Source of the DNA: Prevotellaceae bacterium UBA2448 | Lineage (GTDB): Bacteria; Bacteroidota; Bacteroidia; Bacteroidales; Bacteroidaceae | Assembly (NCBI GenBank): GCA_002342585.1 | Contig: DDQG01000001.1 | Coordinates: 35,997 to 99,996, forward strand | Direction: 5' to 3' | DNA: 64,000 nucleotides | Shown here: positions 1-8,357 of the stretch, in pieces | Layout: each line of letters starts with the position of its first letter | Position numbering within the stretch: the first letter of the stretch is position 1 | Program-made: the position numbers and the translations under genes | The notes under the pieces: model-generated | Databases searched by the model: none | Seen by the model: the letters and a program-made list of their open reading frames with translations, nothing else | What the model was told of the DNA's origin: nothing

Positions 1-36
1 CAATTTTCAACTCTCAACTCTCAACTTTCAACTCCC

Positions 37-795
37 CTAATCGTCCTGTGGCTTTGGTAATGCAGCCAAAGCTTCAGCTGCCGATTTTATATTCGTATTG
101 ATAGTATCTTCGCGAATTTTTCCGTCTCGCAGATTTATGTTTCTGCTTGCATACTCTGCTATCTCGGGGTTGTGGGTTACGAAGATGATGGTATGCCCTT
201 GTTTGTAGAGTTCTTGGAAAAGCACAAGCATTTCGAACGATGTTCGTGTGTCGAGGTTACCTGTAGCTTCGTCGGCAAGCAGTACAGCAGGATTATTCAC
301 AAGTGCGCGGGCTATGGCTACTCGTTGCATCTGACCACCTGACATCTGGTTTGACTTATGTTCCAGTCTGTCGCCCAGTCCTACAGCCTGCAAAGCTTTC
401 ACAGCAGCAGCCCGTCGTTGTTTTGCATTATATTTATTGTTGTACATCAGCGGCAGTTCTACATTTTCTACGGCAGTTGTCTTAGCCAGCAGATTGTAGT
501 TCTGAAACACAAATCCAATCTTTCGGTTTCGCAGGTGTGCCCTTTGATTTTTTGACATACTTCTCACTGGTATGCCGTCGAGGAAATATTCGCCTTCTGT
601 AGGTGTGTCGAGACATCCGAGTTGGTTCAGCAGGGTTGACTTTCCAGAACCTGACGTGCCTTGTATGGTTACGAATTCCCCTTCGTAAATCTTAAAACTG
701 ACTCCGCGCAAAGCCTTTACAGTTTCACTTCCTACTTGGAAGTAGCGCTTTACATTCTGCAGTTCTATGACGACTTTCCGTTTGTCTTCTGCCAT
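37..795 (-). CDS. ABC transporter ATP-binding protein (MacB/LolD-type export ATPase)
   Basis: Cytoplasmic ATPase that would power a MacAB-TolC-like or lipoprotein-release-like exporter. The 252 residues show Walker A GTSGSGKST (46-54), the signature MSGGQ (151-155) and Walker B VLLADEATGNLD (171-182), all intact. The length fits a free-standing ATPase of this family. It follows the adaptor gene on the same strand with a 10-bp gap, in the order TolC-like, adaptor, ATPase. The matching permease genes are expected just beyond the left edge. The family is clear; the substrate cannot be told. Confidence 0.93.
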   Translation of the reverse strand: MAEDKRKVVIELQNVKRYFQVGSETVKALRGVSFKIYEGEFVTIQGTSGSGKSTLLNQLGCLDTPTEGEYFLDGIPVRSMSKNQRAHLRNRKIGFVFQNYNLLAKTTAVENVELPLMYNNKYNAKQRRAAAVKALQAVGLGDRLEHKSNQMSGGQMQRVAIARALVNNPAVLLADEATGNLDTRTSFEMLVLFQELYKQGHTIIFVTHNPEIAEYASRNINLRDGKIREDTINTNIKSAAEALAALPKPQDD

Positions 796-805
796 ATGTC
801 AGTGT

Positions 806-1966
806 TTACTTTTTCTTGTTGTTGTCTTGTTTTTTTCGTGGATGAGGCATGAATGGGTTGCTTGCCTGTTCTTCCTCCTCCATTTCTCCTTCGATATTGA
901 AGTCGGTCAACACATCTGTGCCTTCAGATATTCCGCTCATGATTTCTGTCAGAGTTCCGTTTGTTACTCCGATTTCTACTGCATGAGCCTTGAATGTGTC
1001 TCCTTCCTTTGTCCATACTTTATTATCAGACTCCACGTCTTCAATTTTCTCACTATCAGTCATTATGGCTTCGTTTGGAGCAAAGCGCAAAGCCTTTGTC
1101 GGAACACTCAGCACGTCTTTCTTTTCCATCGTGTAGATGGTCACATTTGCGGTGAGTCCGGGTTTCAGTTTCAAGTCGTCGTTTCTTGCAGAAATAACCA
1201 CAGCATAAGTCACCACATTGCTTGTTGTAGTTGCCTGCTGGCGTACTTGTGTCACTTCTCCTTCGAAGGTGTCGTCGGGAAAAGCATCGACAGTAAACGA
1301 AACTCTCTGTCCTTCTTTCACACCTCCTATGTCTGCTTCGTCAATGTCTGCAATCACTCTCATATCGGTCAGGTCTTGAGCAATGATAAAGAGAGTAGGA
1401 GTAGTCATGCTTGAAGCCACAGTCTGTCCTTCCTCCACTTTCTTAGCCAGAACCACGCCGTCGATAGGAGCTGTGATGGTAGCATAGCCCAAGTTGGTTT
1501 GTGCTTCCTGAACGGCTTGCTGCTGCACTCTTACAGTCTGGGTAGCCTTGTCATAAGTCAGTTTGGCGTTTTCGTAGTCGTTAGTACTTACGAGTCCCTT
1601 GTCATATAGAGTTTGGTAACGCTTGAAGTTCGCAGTCTGATAAGCCAGATCAGACTTTGCATTCGACAGGTTGCTCTGGGCACTTGCCAACTTACTCAGC
1701 AGGTTTGTCTTGTCCAGTTCGGCAATTATCTGTCCGCGTTTCACCTCGCTATTGTAATCTACATAGATTTTATCGATGATACCACTCACCTGCGTACCTA
1801 CTTCTACCTCAGTTACCGGTTCAATCGTACCTGTGGCAGTGATACTCGTGGATATATCCTGTCTCTGTGCAGGTGCAGAATTGTAGGTTACCTTTTGTTC
1901 AGACGAACAACCTGTTATTATTGCTGCTGCTAAGAGAATTGCAGCAAAGATCGATTTTGTATTCAT
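806..1966 (-). CDS. efflux RND/ABC periplasmic adaptor subunit (MacA/HlyD-type lipoprotein)
   Basis: Membrane-fusion protein of 386 residues that would link the inner-membrane pump to the outer-membrane channel. The N-terminus is a lipoprotein signal ending in ITGC (Cys20). A biotinyl-lipoyl-like region (IDKIYVDYNSEVKRGQ, near 65-82), a coiled-coil hairpin rich in Ala/Gln/Asn (about 90-165) and a return strand (ITAPIDGVVLAKKVEEGQ) follow in the usual order. It sits between the TolC-like and ATPase genes with gaps of about 10 bp, so one operon is likely. The C-terminal tail is acidic, then lysine-rich. Substrate unknown. Confidence 0.92.
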   Translation of the reverse strand: MNTKSIFAAILLAAAIITGCSSEQKVTYNSAPAQRQDISTSITATGTIEPVTEVEVGTQVSGIIDKIYVDYNSEVKRGQIIAELDKTNLLSKLASAQSNLSNAKSDLAYQTANFKRYQTLYDKGLVSTNDYENAKLTYDKATQTVRVQQQAVQEAQTNLGYATITAPIDGVVLAKKVEEGQTVASSMTTPTLFIIAQDLTDMRVIADIDEADIGGVKEGQRVSFTVDAFPDDTFEGEVTQVRQQATTTSNVVTYAVVISARNDDLKLKPGLTANVTIYTMEKKDVLSVPTKALRFAPNEAIMTDSEKIEDVESDNKVWTKEGDTFKAHAVEIGVTNGTLTEIMSGISEGTDVLTDFNIEGEMEEEEQASNPFMPHPRKKQDNNKKK

Positions 1967-1975
1967 ATGTATGTT

Positions 1976-3313
1976 TTATAATTCCATTTTCTCTCCTGCA
2001 TAGAATTTCAGCAGAGCTTTATTATATAATGTGGTGTATTTAGATTGCAGCATCTGCTGTTCTGCTTGCAAAAGATTATTCTTTCCCGTTGTCAGTTCGA
2101 TGATGTTCTTGAGTCCCAAGTTAAACTGTTCGCTGACCAGTCTGTAACTCTCCAACATGCTTTCGCGGTTTTTCTTTGCGTAGATATATTGCTGTTGCGA
2201 AGTGGTGGCATCGAGCCAGTACTTCTCCACATTCTTAAATATAGTTTTCTTCTGTGCTTGCAAAGCCAGTTCGCTGTCCATCTTTGTATATTTAGCTTTG
2301 CGAATGGCTGTGCGGGTAGTCAGATTGTCAAAGATAGGCATCGACACAGTAAATCCCAAAGAATTGGAAAAGTTGTTTTTTATCTGTTCTCCAAACGTCT
2401 TTGTCTGTCCGCTGGCATTGCTTGAACCCACACCGGCAGTCATCGATACAGTAGGCATATATCCAGTACGGGCAGAACGGATAGACAGGTCAGCCGACTC
2501 TATAGCTATTTGGCTTGAACGTATCTCAGGACGGTTGTTGAGGGCTTCCTGATATATAACATATTTGTCGGGAATAAGACTCAAAACATACTGTTCTCCT
2601 ATTTCCGGATTGACTACCTCGAAAGGTTCCTCTCCTTCCAGCTCCAGTAGTTGTTTCAGTTGTAGTTTGTAGTTGGCAAGCTGACTTTGAGCAGTTACCA
2701 GAGAATACTTATCCTTATCTACCTGTGCTTCGAGCTGAACCCAATCCACATGTGCCAGACTGCCCACTTCCACCATCTCCTTGGCTCTGTTTGCCTTTGC
2801 CTCCGATGCTTCCACGATTTTCTCGTTTACGAGTACAGCTTCTGTTTCATACAGAATCTGTATGTACAACTGCACAATCTGTTCCTGAATGGTGTTAGCC
2901 TGTGTTTGTTCACCCAGTTCGTATTTCTCCTCCGTCAACTTGTTCTTCTTGACAGCCATTCGGTTTTTGTTCCAGTCCCACACAGTCCATTTTGCATTTA
3001 TGCCATACGAACCGTTATAGGTCAACTTTTTAGTGTTTGTCGTCATCGAACCGTTTGTAATGTTTGTAGTCGAACTGCTGAACGGACGGTAGTTCATGTT
3101 CTGGTTTGTGCTGAACGACACAGAAGGAAACAGGGCACTGCGGCTTTGCAGCATGTCTTCATGACTTTGCATAGTCTTTATCTTTGCCTGTTTCAGACTG
3201 ATATTGTTCTCCAGTGCGTAGTCTATACATTCCTGCAAAGTCCACACCTTGGCATTCATAGTCAGAGTCTGCAACAGTGCCAGAGCACAAGGAATAAGTG
3301 TCTTCTTTATCAT
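1976..3313 (-). CDS. TolC family outer-membrane efflux channel
   Basis: Outer-membrane factor of about 445 residues for the adjacent ABC export system. I start at the ATG at 3313 (MIKKTLIPCALALL), which gives a normal signal peptide; the longer reading frame adds an unlikely 23-residue N-terminus. Mature protein begins near KVWTLQECIDYALENN, a typical TolC start, and two helical repeats with Gln/Ala/Asn-rich coiled coils follow, ending in NLLQAEQQMLQSKYTTLYNKALLKFY. It is first in the minus-strand operon ahead of the adaptor and ATPase. Confidence 0.93.
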   Translation of the reverse strand: MIKKTLIPCALALLQTLTMNAKVWTLQECIDYALENNISLKQAKIKTMQSHEDMLQSRSALFPSVSFSTNQNMNYRPFSSSTTNITNGSMTTNTKKLTYNGSYGINAKWTVWDWNKNRMAVKKNKLTEEKYELGEQTQANTIQEQIVQLYIQILYETEAVLVNEKIVEASEAKANRAKEMVEVGSLAHVDWVQLEAQVDKDKYSLVTAQSQLANYKLQLKQLLELEGEEPFEVVNPEIGEQYVLSLIPDKYVIYQEALNNRPEIRSSQIAIESADLSIRSARTGYMPTVSMTAGVGSSNASGQTKTFGEQIKNNFSNSLGFTVSMPIFDNLTTRTAIRKAKYTKMDSELALQAQKKTIFKNVEKYWLDATTSQQQYIYAKKNRESMLESYRLVSEQFNLGLKNIIELTTGKNNLLQAEQQMLQSKYTTLYNKALLKFYAGEKMEL

Positions 3314-3390
3314 TATATTGAAAAAAATCTGTATATTATCATCCTTCTTCCCATTATTGGAGGGGTAGGGGAGGCATCTCAAAAAAAAGA

Positions 3391-3765
3391 AAAGCAGTCG
3401 GACTATAAGCCGGGTTCTGTAACTGGTCAGGACGGAGTCCGATCAGTTGTTCGTCATTTATCTACGACACGCGTCACCGAATGCCTCAAGCGTTCTACCC
3501 TCTACCTTGGGCGGGCTACCCTCAAACGGCAGTTTACATGAACTTGCAGCTCCTAAGATGCACAGCCAATGTGTCACCACACCGCTGGTAGGCTCTTACC
3601 CTACCTTCTCACCCTTACCCCACCGAGGCGGGGCGGTTATTTTCTTCTGCATTACTCAACCCTCGCGGACTGCTTCTATATTAGGAAGTAGGATGCCCTG
3701 TGCTGCCCGGACTTTCCTCTTTCGGCCTAAATGACCGCCAGCGACGAACCGTCCGACTGCTTCCA
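3391..3765 (-). ncRNA. rnpB: RNase P RNA (bacterial class A)
   Basis: Catalytic RNA that trims tRNA 5' leaders. Read on the minus strand it has the conserved block GAGGAAAGTCCGGGC (around 3707-3721) and ends in an ACAGAACCCGGCTTA segment followed by the P1 return strand. The first bases (GAAGCAGTCGGAC) pair with the last (GTCCGACTGCTT), closing P1 and fixing both ends within a few bases. A TACCTTTG box lies just upstream at 3771-3778. Open frames crossing this stretch are chance. Confidence 0.93.
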
Positions 3766-3770
3766 GAGCA

Positions 3771-3778
3771 CAAAGGTA
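3771..3778 (-). promoter_or_regulatory. -7 promoter box of rnpB
   Basis: TACCTTTG on the minus strand matches the Bacteroidota -7 consensus TAnnTTTG and lies about 6 bases before the predicted 5' end of RNase P RNA, the distance expected for a transcription start. Confidence 0.7.
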
Positions 3779-3844
3779 CGCTAATATTATAAAAAAGAAA
3801 AACGTATTTTACATTTTACTTTTTAATTTAAAATTATTTATGCT

Positions 3845-3852
3845 TATCTTTG
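3845..3852 (+). promoter_or_regulatory. -7 promoter box upstream of the nhaC-type gene
   Basis: TATCTTTG matches TAnnTTTG and lies 26 bases before the start codon at 3879, with an AT-rich stretch upstream. It would drive the antiporter and the coupled secreted-protein gene. Confidence 0.6.
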
Positions 3853-3878
3853 CATCCGATTTTAAGCAAATATAGAAG

Positions 3879-5138
3879 ATGTATCGCTTATCACCGCTCA
3901 TTCTTTTCCTCCTGCTTTACCTTGGTACAAGCATCTGGTTAAGTGATTTTTATAGCGTACCCATTGTCGTTGCATTTCTCTTCTCTGCCATCTATTCCCT
4001 GATAGCACCTGGAGGCACATACAAAGAACGCCTTACAGCCTTCACCAGTGGGGTAGGTGAATCTACCGTCGGACTGATGCTCCTCATCTTCATCCTTTCC
4101 GGAGCCTTTGCAGCTACGGCTAAGTCAATGGGAGCTGTTGATAGCACTGTGAATATGACCCTCCAGCTGATGCCTCGTTCGCTGCTCCTGCCGGGCATAT
4201 TCATTGCTTCCTGTTTCATCTCGTTTAGCATCGGCACATCGTGTGGAACCATCGCAGCCCTTACTCCTGTGGCTGTAGGTCTTGCCAATGCAACCGGAGT
4301 CAGCATACCTCTTATGGTCGGACTTGTTGTGGGTGGTACATACTTTGGCGACAACCTCTCTTTCATCAGCGACACAACAATCATCGCCACCCAGACACAG
4401 GGTTGCCGTATGCGCGATAAATTCATTACAAACATACGAATAGTTCTGCCTTGCGCACTCCTTCTGATGGTTGTCTACTACTTTATTGGCAAAAACATAG
4501 AACCAGCGGAAAACCTGACTGACTTCGACTTTGTCAGGATATTTCCGTACCTATGTGTCATAGTCCTTGCCCTCATGGGAGTAGATGTGATTATAGTGCT
4601 TGTCATCGGACTCTTCTCTACCTTCCTTATCGGCACCCTGCAAGGCAGTTACACCCCGTTGGAATGGCTTCATAAGGCAAACGACGGCATCATGGGAATG
4701 GCAGAACTCATCCTCTGCACCCTTCTTGCCAGTGGAATGCTCGCCGTCATTCGTCATCAGGGCGGAATCAAATACATCATCACAAAGATTACCCGTCATG
4801 TCAATGGCTCTCGTGGAGCAGAAATGGCAATCGCCATGCTTGTATTCCTTGTGAACATATGCACAGCCAACAACACGGTAGCCATCATCACTGTGGGCAG
4901 CATCTCCCATGAGATAGCAGAACGCTTCGGCATCGACCCTCGCCGTTCCGCTTCCATCCTCGACACCATGTCCTGCTTTGCCCAGGGAATCCTCCCTTAC
5001 GGAGCACAAGTCCTCATAGCAGCAGGTCTCGCTTCCATAAATCCAGTGGCAATCATCCCATATCTTTACTATCCGGTACTCATCGGCATAGCTGTGATAT
5101 TAAGCATATTATTTTCCCATAAAATAAAGACTTTATGA
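3879..5138 (+). CDS. Na+/H+ antiporter NhaC family protein
   Basis: Integral membrane antiporter of 419 residues, about 10-11 hydrophobic segments. The central block GGTYFGDNLSFISDTTII (about 150-167) is the hallmark of the NhaC/ion-transporter superfamily, and TSCGTIAALTPVAVGLA precedes it. It exchanges Na+ (or another solute) for protons in characterised relatives; the substrate here is not shown. The stop codon overlaps the ATG of the following secreted-protein gene (ATGA), so the two are translationally coupled, which is unusual for an ion transporter. Confidence 0.88.
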   Translation: MYRLSPLILFLLLYLGTSIWLSDFYSVPIVVAFLFSAIYSLIAPGGTYKERLTAFTSGVGESTVGLMLLIFILSGAFAATAKSMGAVDSTVNMTLQLMPRSLLLPGIFIASCFISFSIGTSCGTIAALTPVAVGLANATGVSIPLMVGLVVGGTYFGDNLSFISDTTIIATQTQGCRMRDKFITNIRIVLPCALLLMVVYYFIGKNIEPAENLTDFDFVRIFPYLCVIVLALMGVDVIIVLVIGLFSTFLIGTLQGSYTPLEWLHKANDGIMGMAELILCTLLASGMLAVIRHQGGIKYIITKITRHVNGSRGAEMAIAMLVFLVNICTANNTVAIITVGSISHEIAERFGIDPRRSASILDTMSCFAQGILPYGAQVLIAAGLASINPVAIIPYLYYPVLIGIAVILSILFSHKIKTL

Positions 5139-7831
5139 AAACACTAAACTTTCTCAGTAACCGTCACAGGTTGGTGGGTCTTATTTGCGCTGTAATGTGT
5201 GGAACTGCATCCGTACATTCTGCAAATACAAAGACCATTTACACATTTGATGTATTCCGTACTATCGCACAGACCGAGGCGTCAGTTTGCAAAACGAATG
5301 CCACCGTTCTGGCAAATGTTCTCAACTGTACAGATCAAGGCTCGCTTAAAACGGCTCTTGACAAAGATGTAGTAAAATTCTATTCTGTGAATGCAGCAGG
5401 AGTCTATTCTGGTAAACAGGTACTTACACTCTATTTCAGAACTAACGGAATGGCGGTGGCTGTAGCGAATAATGCCAAGGCCTTTACCACAACATTCGAT
5501 GGTAAATCTGCTATCAGTCTTAACTCCTACAATGATATGCTCACAGACGGAACTGGCTATCAGGTGAAGCAGGCTTTTATCAATGTGAATACGAAAGATA
5601 CTGTAGAACTCCGTTTTAATATTACCATCGGAAATGAAAAGAAAGTGTTGAGCGACATGCCGCAATTCTTTCATCGTAAAGACAAGATGGATTCGTGGTT
5701 GGCAACTCCATACGCGCAGTTGAACGAAGAAGAGGGAGAGGTGAATAACTGCATTCAGGCAGCTCCTGGCGACAAAATAACGTTGGGACTTCGTGTCCGC
5801 AACGAAGGCGATAAAGTGGTGTTCAACGTAAAGAATGCTGCAGGTAAGACTCTGAAACTCTTTAATAGCAACGATTTCGTACTTGAAACAGCAACAGTTG
5901 CTGATGCCGGAATATATACTTTTACTGCCCGTTACACTCCAAAGGGCGGGTCGTTGAAAACTGGAACCTACTCATTCTATGTCGATGTGCAGGAGCATCA
6001 AGGCGAACCATACGACTGGGATGCAAACGGACCTAAGTGGAGCTACGATTTCCGCGATGAATATCCGGGAGGTTTTGCTGTGCCTACCAAGACTCATACA
6101 TTCAAGAAGAAGAACGGCTCTGCTGCCAATCAAGTACATGGAGAGTGGTGGAGTGTTTATTGGGGCGACAACTTGAATTCCGAATGTGGCTCTGCTACTG
6201 TTGCCCAAAAGGCGATGGAGAATGCAGTAGCCAAATTCGATACAGACTTTGCCTATATACGTAACGAGATGGGATGGCCACCAGATATCAATGCCCGCAA
6301 GGGTTGGAAGTCGTTTGTATATGTATTCGGCTCTGGCCTTGCCAACGACAATACAAGCAATACGGAGAAGGGCGGCTATCAGAGTCAGACGTATGCCGAC
6401 GGCTCCAACTGGCCTTGTGTTTGGGCAAGTTACTACCCGATGAGCCGTTTCCGTGATGATGCAGACAGTAAGTGGAACGATGGTGACTACCAGCGTGAGG
6501 CAATGATTCATGAAGGAATCCATGCCCTCTTTGCTGACTATCCCGGATGTAAGAAATCCGCTTGGTTCCAAGAGGCAGGAAACGTATGGCTTCAGGGTGC
6601 TATGGGGGCAAAGCGTGGACAGGGAGCACAGGTGTCCGGATGGCTTGGTGTGGGTAATCTGATTTGTCCTTTCATGCCTATCGAATGTTATTCCGGATGG
6701 TTGCAGGACGGTTCGTTCGGAGGTCCTGCTGCAGAAGGTGTCAATATGTATGGAGAAAGCGGGCAGATATGTACTTGGCGTAATCTGATAGGTGGTGTGC
6801 AGTATGGTGAGACCTTCCCAATCTTCCTCGGACTTAATGTAGGCATCGGTAGTGTGCCTTGGATTTGGCGCTATTGCACCGACTATGTGCTCAAAGGCAT
6901 AGCACTCGGCAATGAGGCAGAAGGAGTAAAAGGAATTGGCGACGAAGGAATGCGTATGCTGATTATGCATTATCGTGCAAAACTTGCCACTATGGACTTC
7001 AAGGAGAGTTCTAAGGGTATGCGCAGTCTGCTCGATGGTTCATTTGGTGCGGTAGTAAAGGCAGAGTGGGAACCCTGTTGGATAGATGTAGAACCTTTCA
7101 CGCTTACTCCATATCAGACACTCGAACTCAACGATGCCGATGGTTGGATGGCTCCTGACACAACTACCAACCCGGGATGGAGTGGTGGTAACATCATCCC
7201 GATTCATGTGGGAAATAACGGATGCGAAGTGTTCTTCCGTCCTGAAGACGACAATATGCTCTGTCAGATGTGCTATCGCACTCGCGATGGTCGCACCTTC
7301 TACAGCCAGCCTGTTCATTGCGGTAAGATGAAACTCACTTGGAATAGCTCGAATAAGCCAGCCAACGGAGTGGTATTCGTTGTACCTTGCAATACAGACT
7401 ACATCTATACAGGCGATGAACAGCGCAAAAAGCACTGGGACTACCGTATCAAACTGGGTGAAGGTGCTATTGCTCCTGCTTCAACCATGATAAAATGGTA
7501 TATGTATGAGCAAACTCTTGTTGATGAAGAATTCGTAACTGGAGTGGAAGCTCCGCAAATTGCCGATGCAGGCATATCCTCAGAAGATGCTCATATTCGC
7601 ATTCTTTCTGGTGCTCTGCATAGTGGTCAGCAGATACGTTTCGACCTTGCAGGAGTGAATCCTGCCGACATCACAGCCCATCTGGTAGGCGTGAGTGGGG
7701 TAGTGATAGAACAGCAGCCAATGGGTGTTGACGCTACAATTCAGTTACCATCAAACGTGCGTCGTGGAATGTATATCCTCGCCCTCCGCTACAACGGCAA
7801 GGTTTCTACCTTTAAGGTATATGTAGAATAG
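5135..7831 (+). CDS. large secreted protein with HExxH metallopeptidase-like motif
   Basis: 898 residues with an N-terminal signal peptide (hydrophobic to about 29, ending SVHSA). The N-terminal third (about 30-170) resembles the beta-rich DUF4859-type modules seen in the next gene, followed by an Ig-like stretch. The middle carries HEGIH (459-463) with Glu480 in WFQEAGN, a spacing compatible with a gluzincin-type zinc site, in the context EAMIHEGIHALFADYPG. The C-terminus is beta-rich and ends TFKVYVE. It overlaps the antiporter gene by 4 bp. Export is well supported; peptidase activity is inferred from the motif only. Confidence 0.82.
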   Translation: MKTLNFLSNRHRLVGLICAVMCGTASVHSANTKTIYTFDVFRTIAQTEASVCKTNATVLANVLNCTDQGSLKTALDKDVVKFYSVNAAGVYSGKQVLTLYFRTNGMAVAVANNAKAFTTTFDGKSAISLNSYNDMLTDGTGYQVKQAFINVNTKDTVELRFNITIGNEKKVLSDMPQFFHRKDKMDSWLATPYAQLNEEEGEVNNCIQAAPGDKITLGLRVRNEGDKVVFNVKNAAGKTLKLFNSNDFVLETATVADAGIYTFTARYTPKGGSLKTGTYSFYVDVQEHQGEPYDWDANGPKWSYDFRDEYPGGFAVPTKTHTFKKKNGSAANQVHGEWWSVYWGDNLNSECGSATVAQKAMENAVAKFDTDFAYIRNEMGWPPDINARKGWKSFVYVFGSGLANDNTSNTEKGGYQSQTYADGSNWPCVWASYYPMSRFRDDADSKWNDGDYQREAMIHEGIHALFADYPGCKKSAWFQEAGNVWLQGAMGAKRGQGAQVSGWLGVGNLICPFMPIECYSGWLQDGSFGGPAAEGVNMYGESGQICTWRNLIGGVQYGETFPIFLGLNVGIGSVPWIWRYCTDYVLKGIALGNEAEGVKGIGDEGMRMLIMHYRAKLATMDFKESSKGMRSLLDGSFGAVVKAEWEPCWIDVEPFTLTPYQTLELNDADGWMAPDTTTNPGWSGGNIIPIHVGNNGCEVFFRPEDDNMLCQMCYRTRDGRTFYSQPVHCGKMKLTWNSSNKPANGVVFVVPCNTDYIYTGDEQRKKHWDYRIKLGEGAIAPASTMIKWYMYEQTLVDEEFVTGVEAPQIADAGISSEDAHIRILSGALHSGQQIRFDLAGVNPADITAHLVGVSGVVIEQQPMGVDATIQLPSNVRRGMYILALRYNGKVSTFKVYVE

Positions 7832-7855
7832 ACATGTAACACATTTTTGGGGTAA

Positions 7856-7890
7856 GAGAGGTGGACTTTTCGGTTCACCTCTCATCTTTT
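7856..7890 (+). terminator. rho-independent terminator after the secreted-protein gene
   Basis: An 11-bp stem (GAGAGGTGGAC against GTTCACCTCTC, one G-U) with a 6-base loop is followed by ATCTTTTT, 25 bases after the stop codon. Confidence 0.75.
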
Positions 7891-7923
7891 TGGGAGTTAT
7901 TGATTACTTTTTAGAGATTCTGC

Positions 7924-8024
7924 GAGCCGTAATCTCGCTTGTAACGAGCCGTAATCTCACTCATAACGAGCCGTAATCTCACTCATAACGAGCCGTAATC
8001 TCGCTTGTAATGAGCCGTAATCTC
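7924..8024. repeat. 22-bp direct tandem repeat, about 4.6 copies
   Basis: Units begin at 7924, 7946, 7968, 7990 and 8012, each starting GAGCCGTAATCTC. The 9-base tails vary between GCTTGTAAC, ACTCATAAC and GCTTGTAAT. The period is exactly 22 bp. The array lies between two convergent genes and between their terminators, with no open frame through it. No function is evident. Confidence 0.92.
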
Positions 8025-8095
8025 TGTCTTGTAGATTTGTTATTTTGTCCAATGTGCTGATTTGTAGGTGACTACGTATTATTTGCTGTACTCAA

Positions 8096-8272
8096 ATATT
8101 GCAATATTGCATTGCATTTGTTTTTTTAATTTTAGCGAAAGGGAAGAAGTAGGTAGTATAATTAGATAAGTAATTATATATTAATATATTATATAATATT
8201 ATTAATACATTTTAACTATTTCTACCTCCTTCAAGTTTCACAAAAATGAAATGCAATGCAATTTTGCAATAT
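8096..8272. repeat. MITE-like inverted-repeat element, 177 bp
   Basis: The 24-bp arms 8096-8119 and 8249-8272 are inverted complements with a single mismatch (ATATTGCAATATTGC against ATATTGCAAAATTGC, then identical to CATTGCATTT). The complementarity continues less perfectly inward (GAAAGGGAAGAAGTAGGTAG against GAAACTTGAAGGAGGTAG), and the centre is an AT-only self-complementary stretch. There is no gene inside and no clear target-site duplication. It could be a miniature transposable element or a long hairpin. Confidence 0.6.
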
Positions 8273-8304
8273 AGCGCTCTATTTAGATTGATGTTTAATA
8301 CAAT

Positions 8305-8342
8305 AAAAAGAGGTGAGTCCGATATGGGCTCACCTCTTTTTT
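8305..8342 (-). terminator. bidirectional-looking terminator of the multi-module protein gene
   Basis: A 12-13-bp perfect stem (AAAAAGAGGTGAG against CTCACCTCTTTTT) with an 11-base loop, flanked by A and T runs, sits just beyond the stop codon at 8358. The stem core AGAGGTG also occurs in the facing terminator at 7856-7890. Confidence 0.8.
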
Positions 8343-8357
8343 ATGAGGGTGTAAGGT

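Noticed and set aside
2687..3541. 284-residue plus-strand open frame
   Set aside because: Antisense to the TolC-like gene and running into RNase P RNA.
3447..3734. 95-residue plus-strand open frame
   Set aside because: It lies wholly inside RNase P RNA.
5972..6970. 332-residue minus-strand open frame
   Set aside because: It is antisense to the secreted HExxH protein, with His/Thr/Cys-rich composition typical of an antisense frame and no domain.
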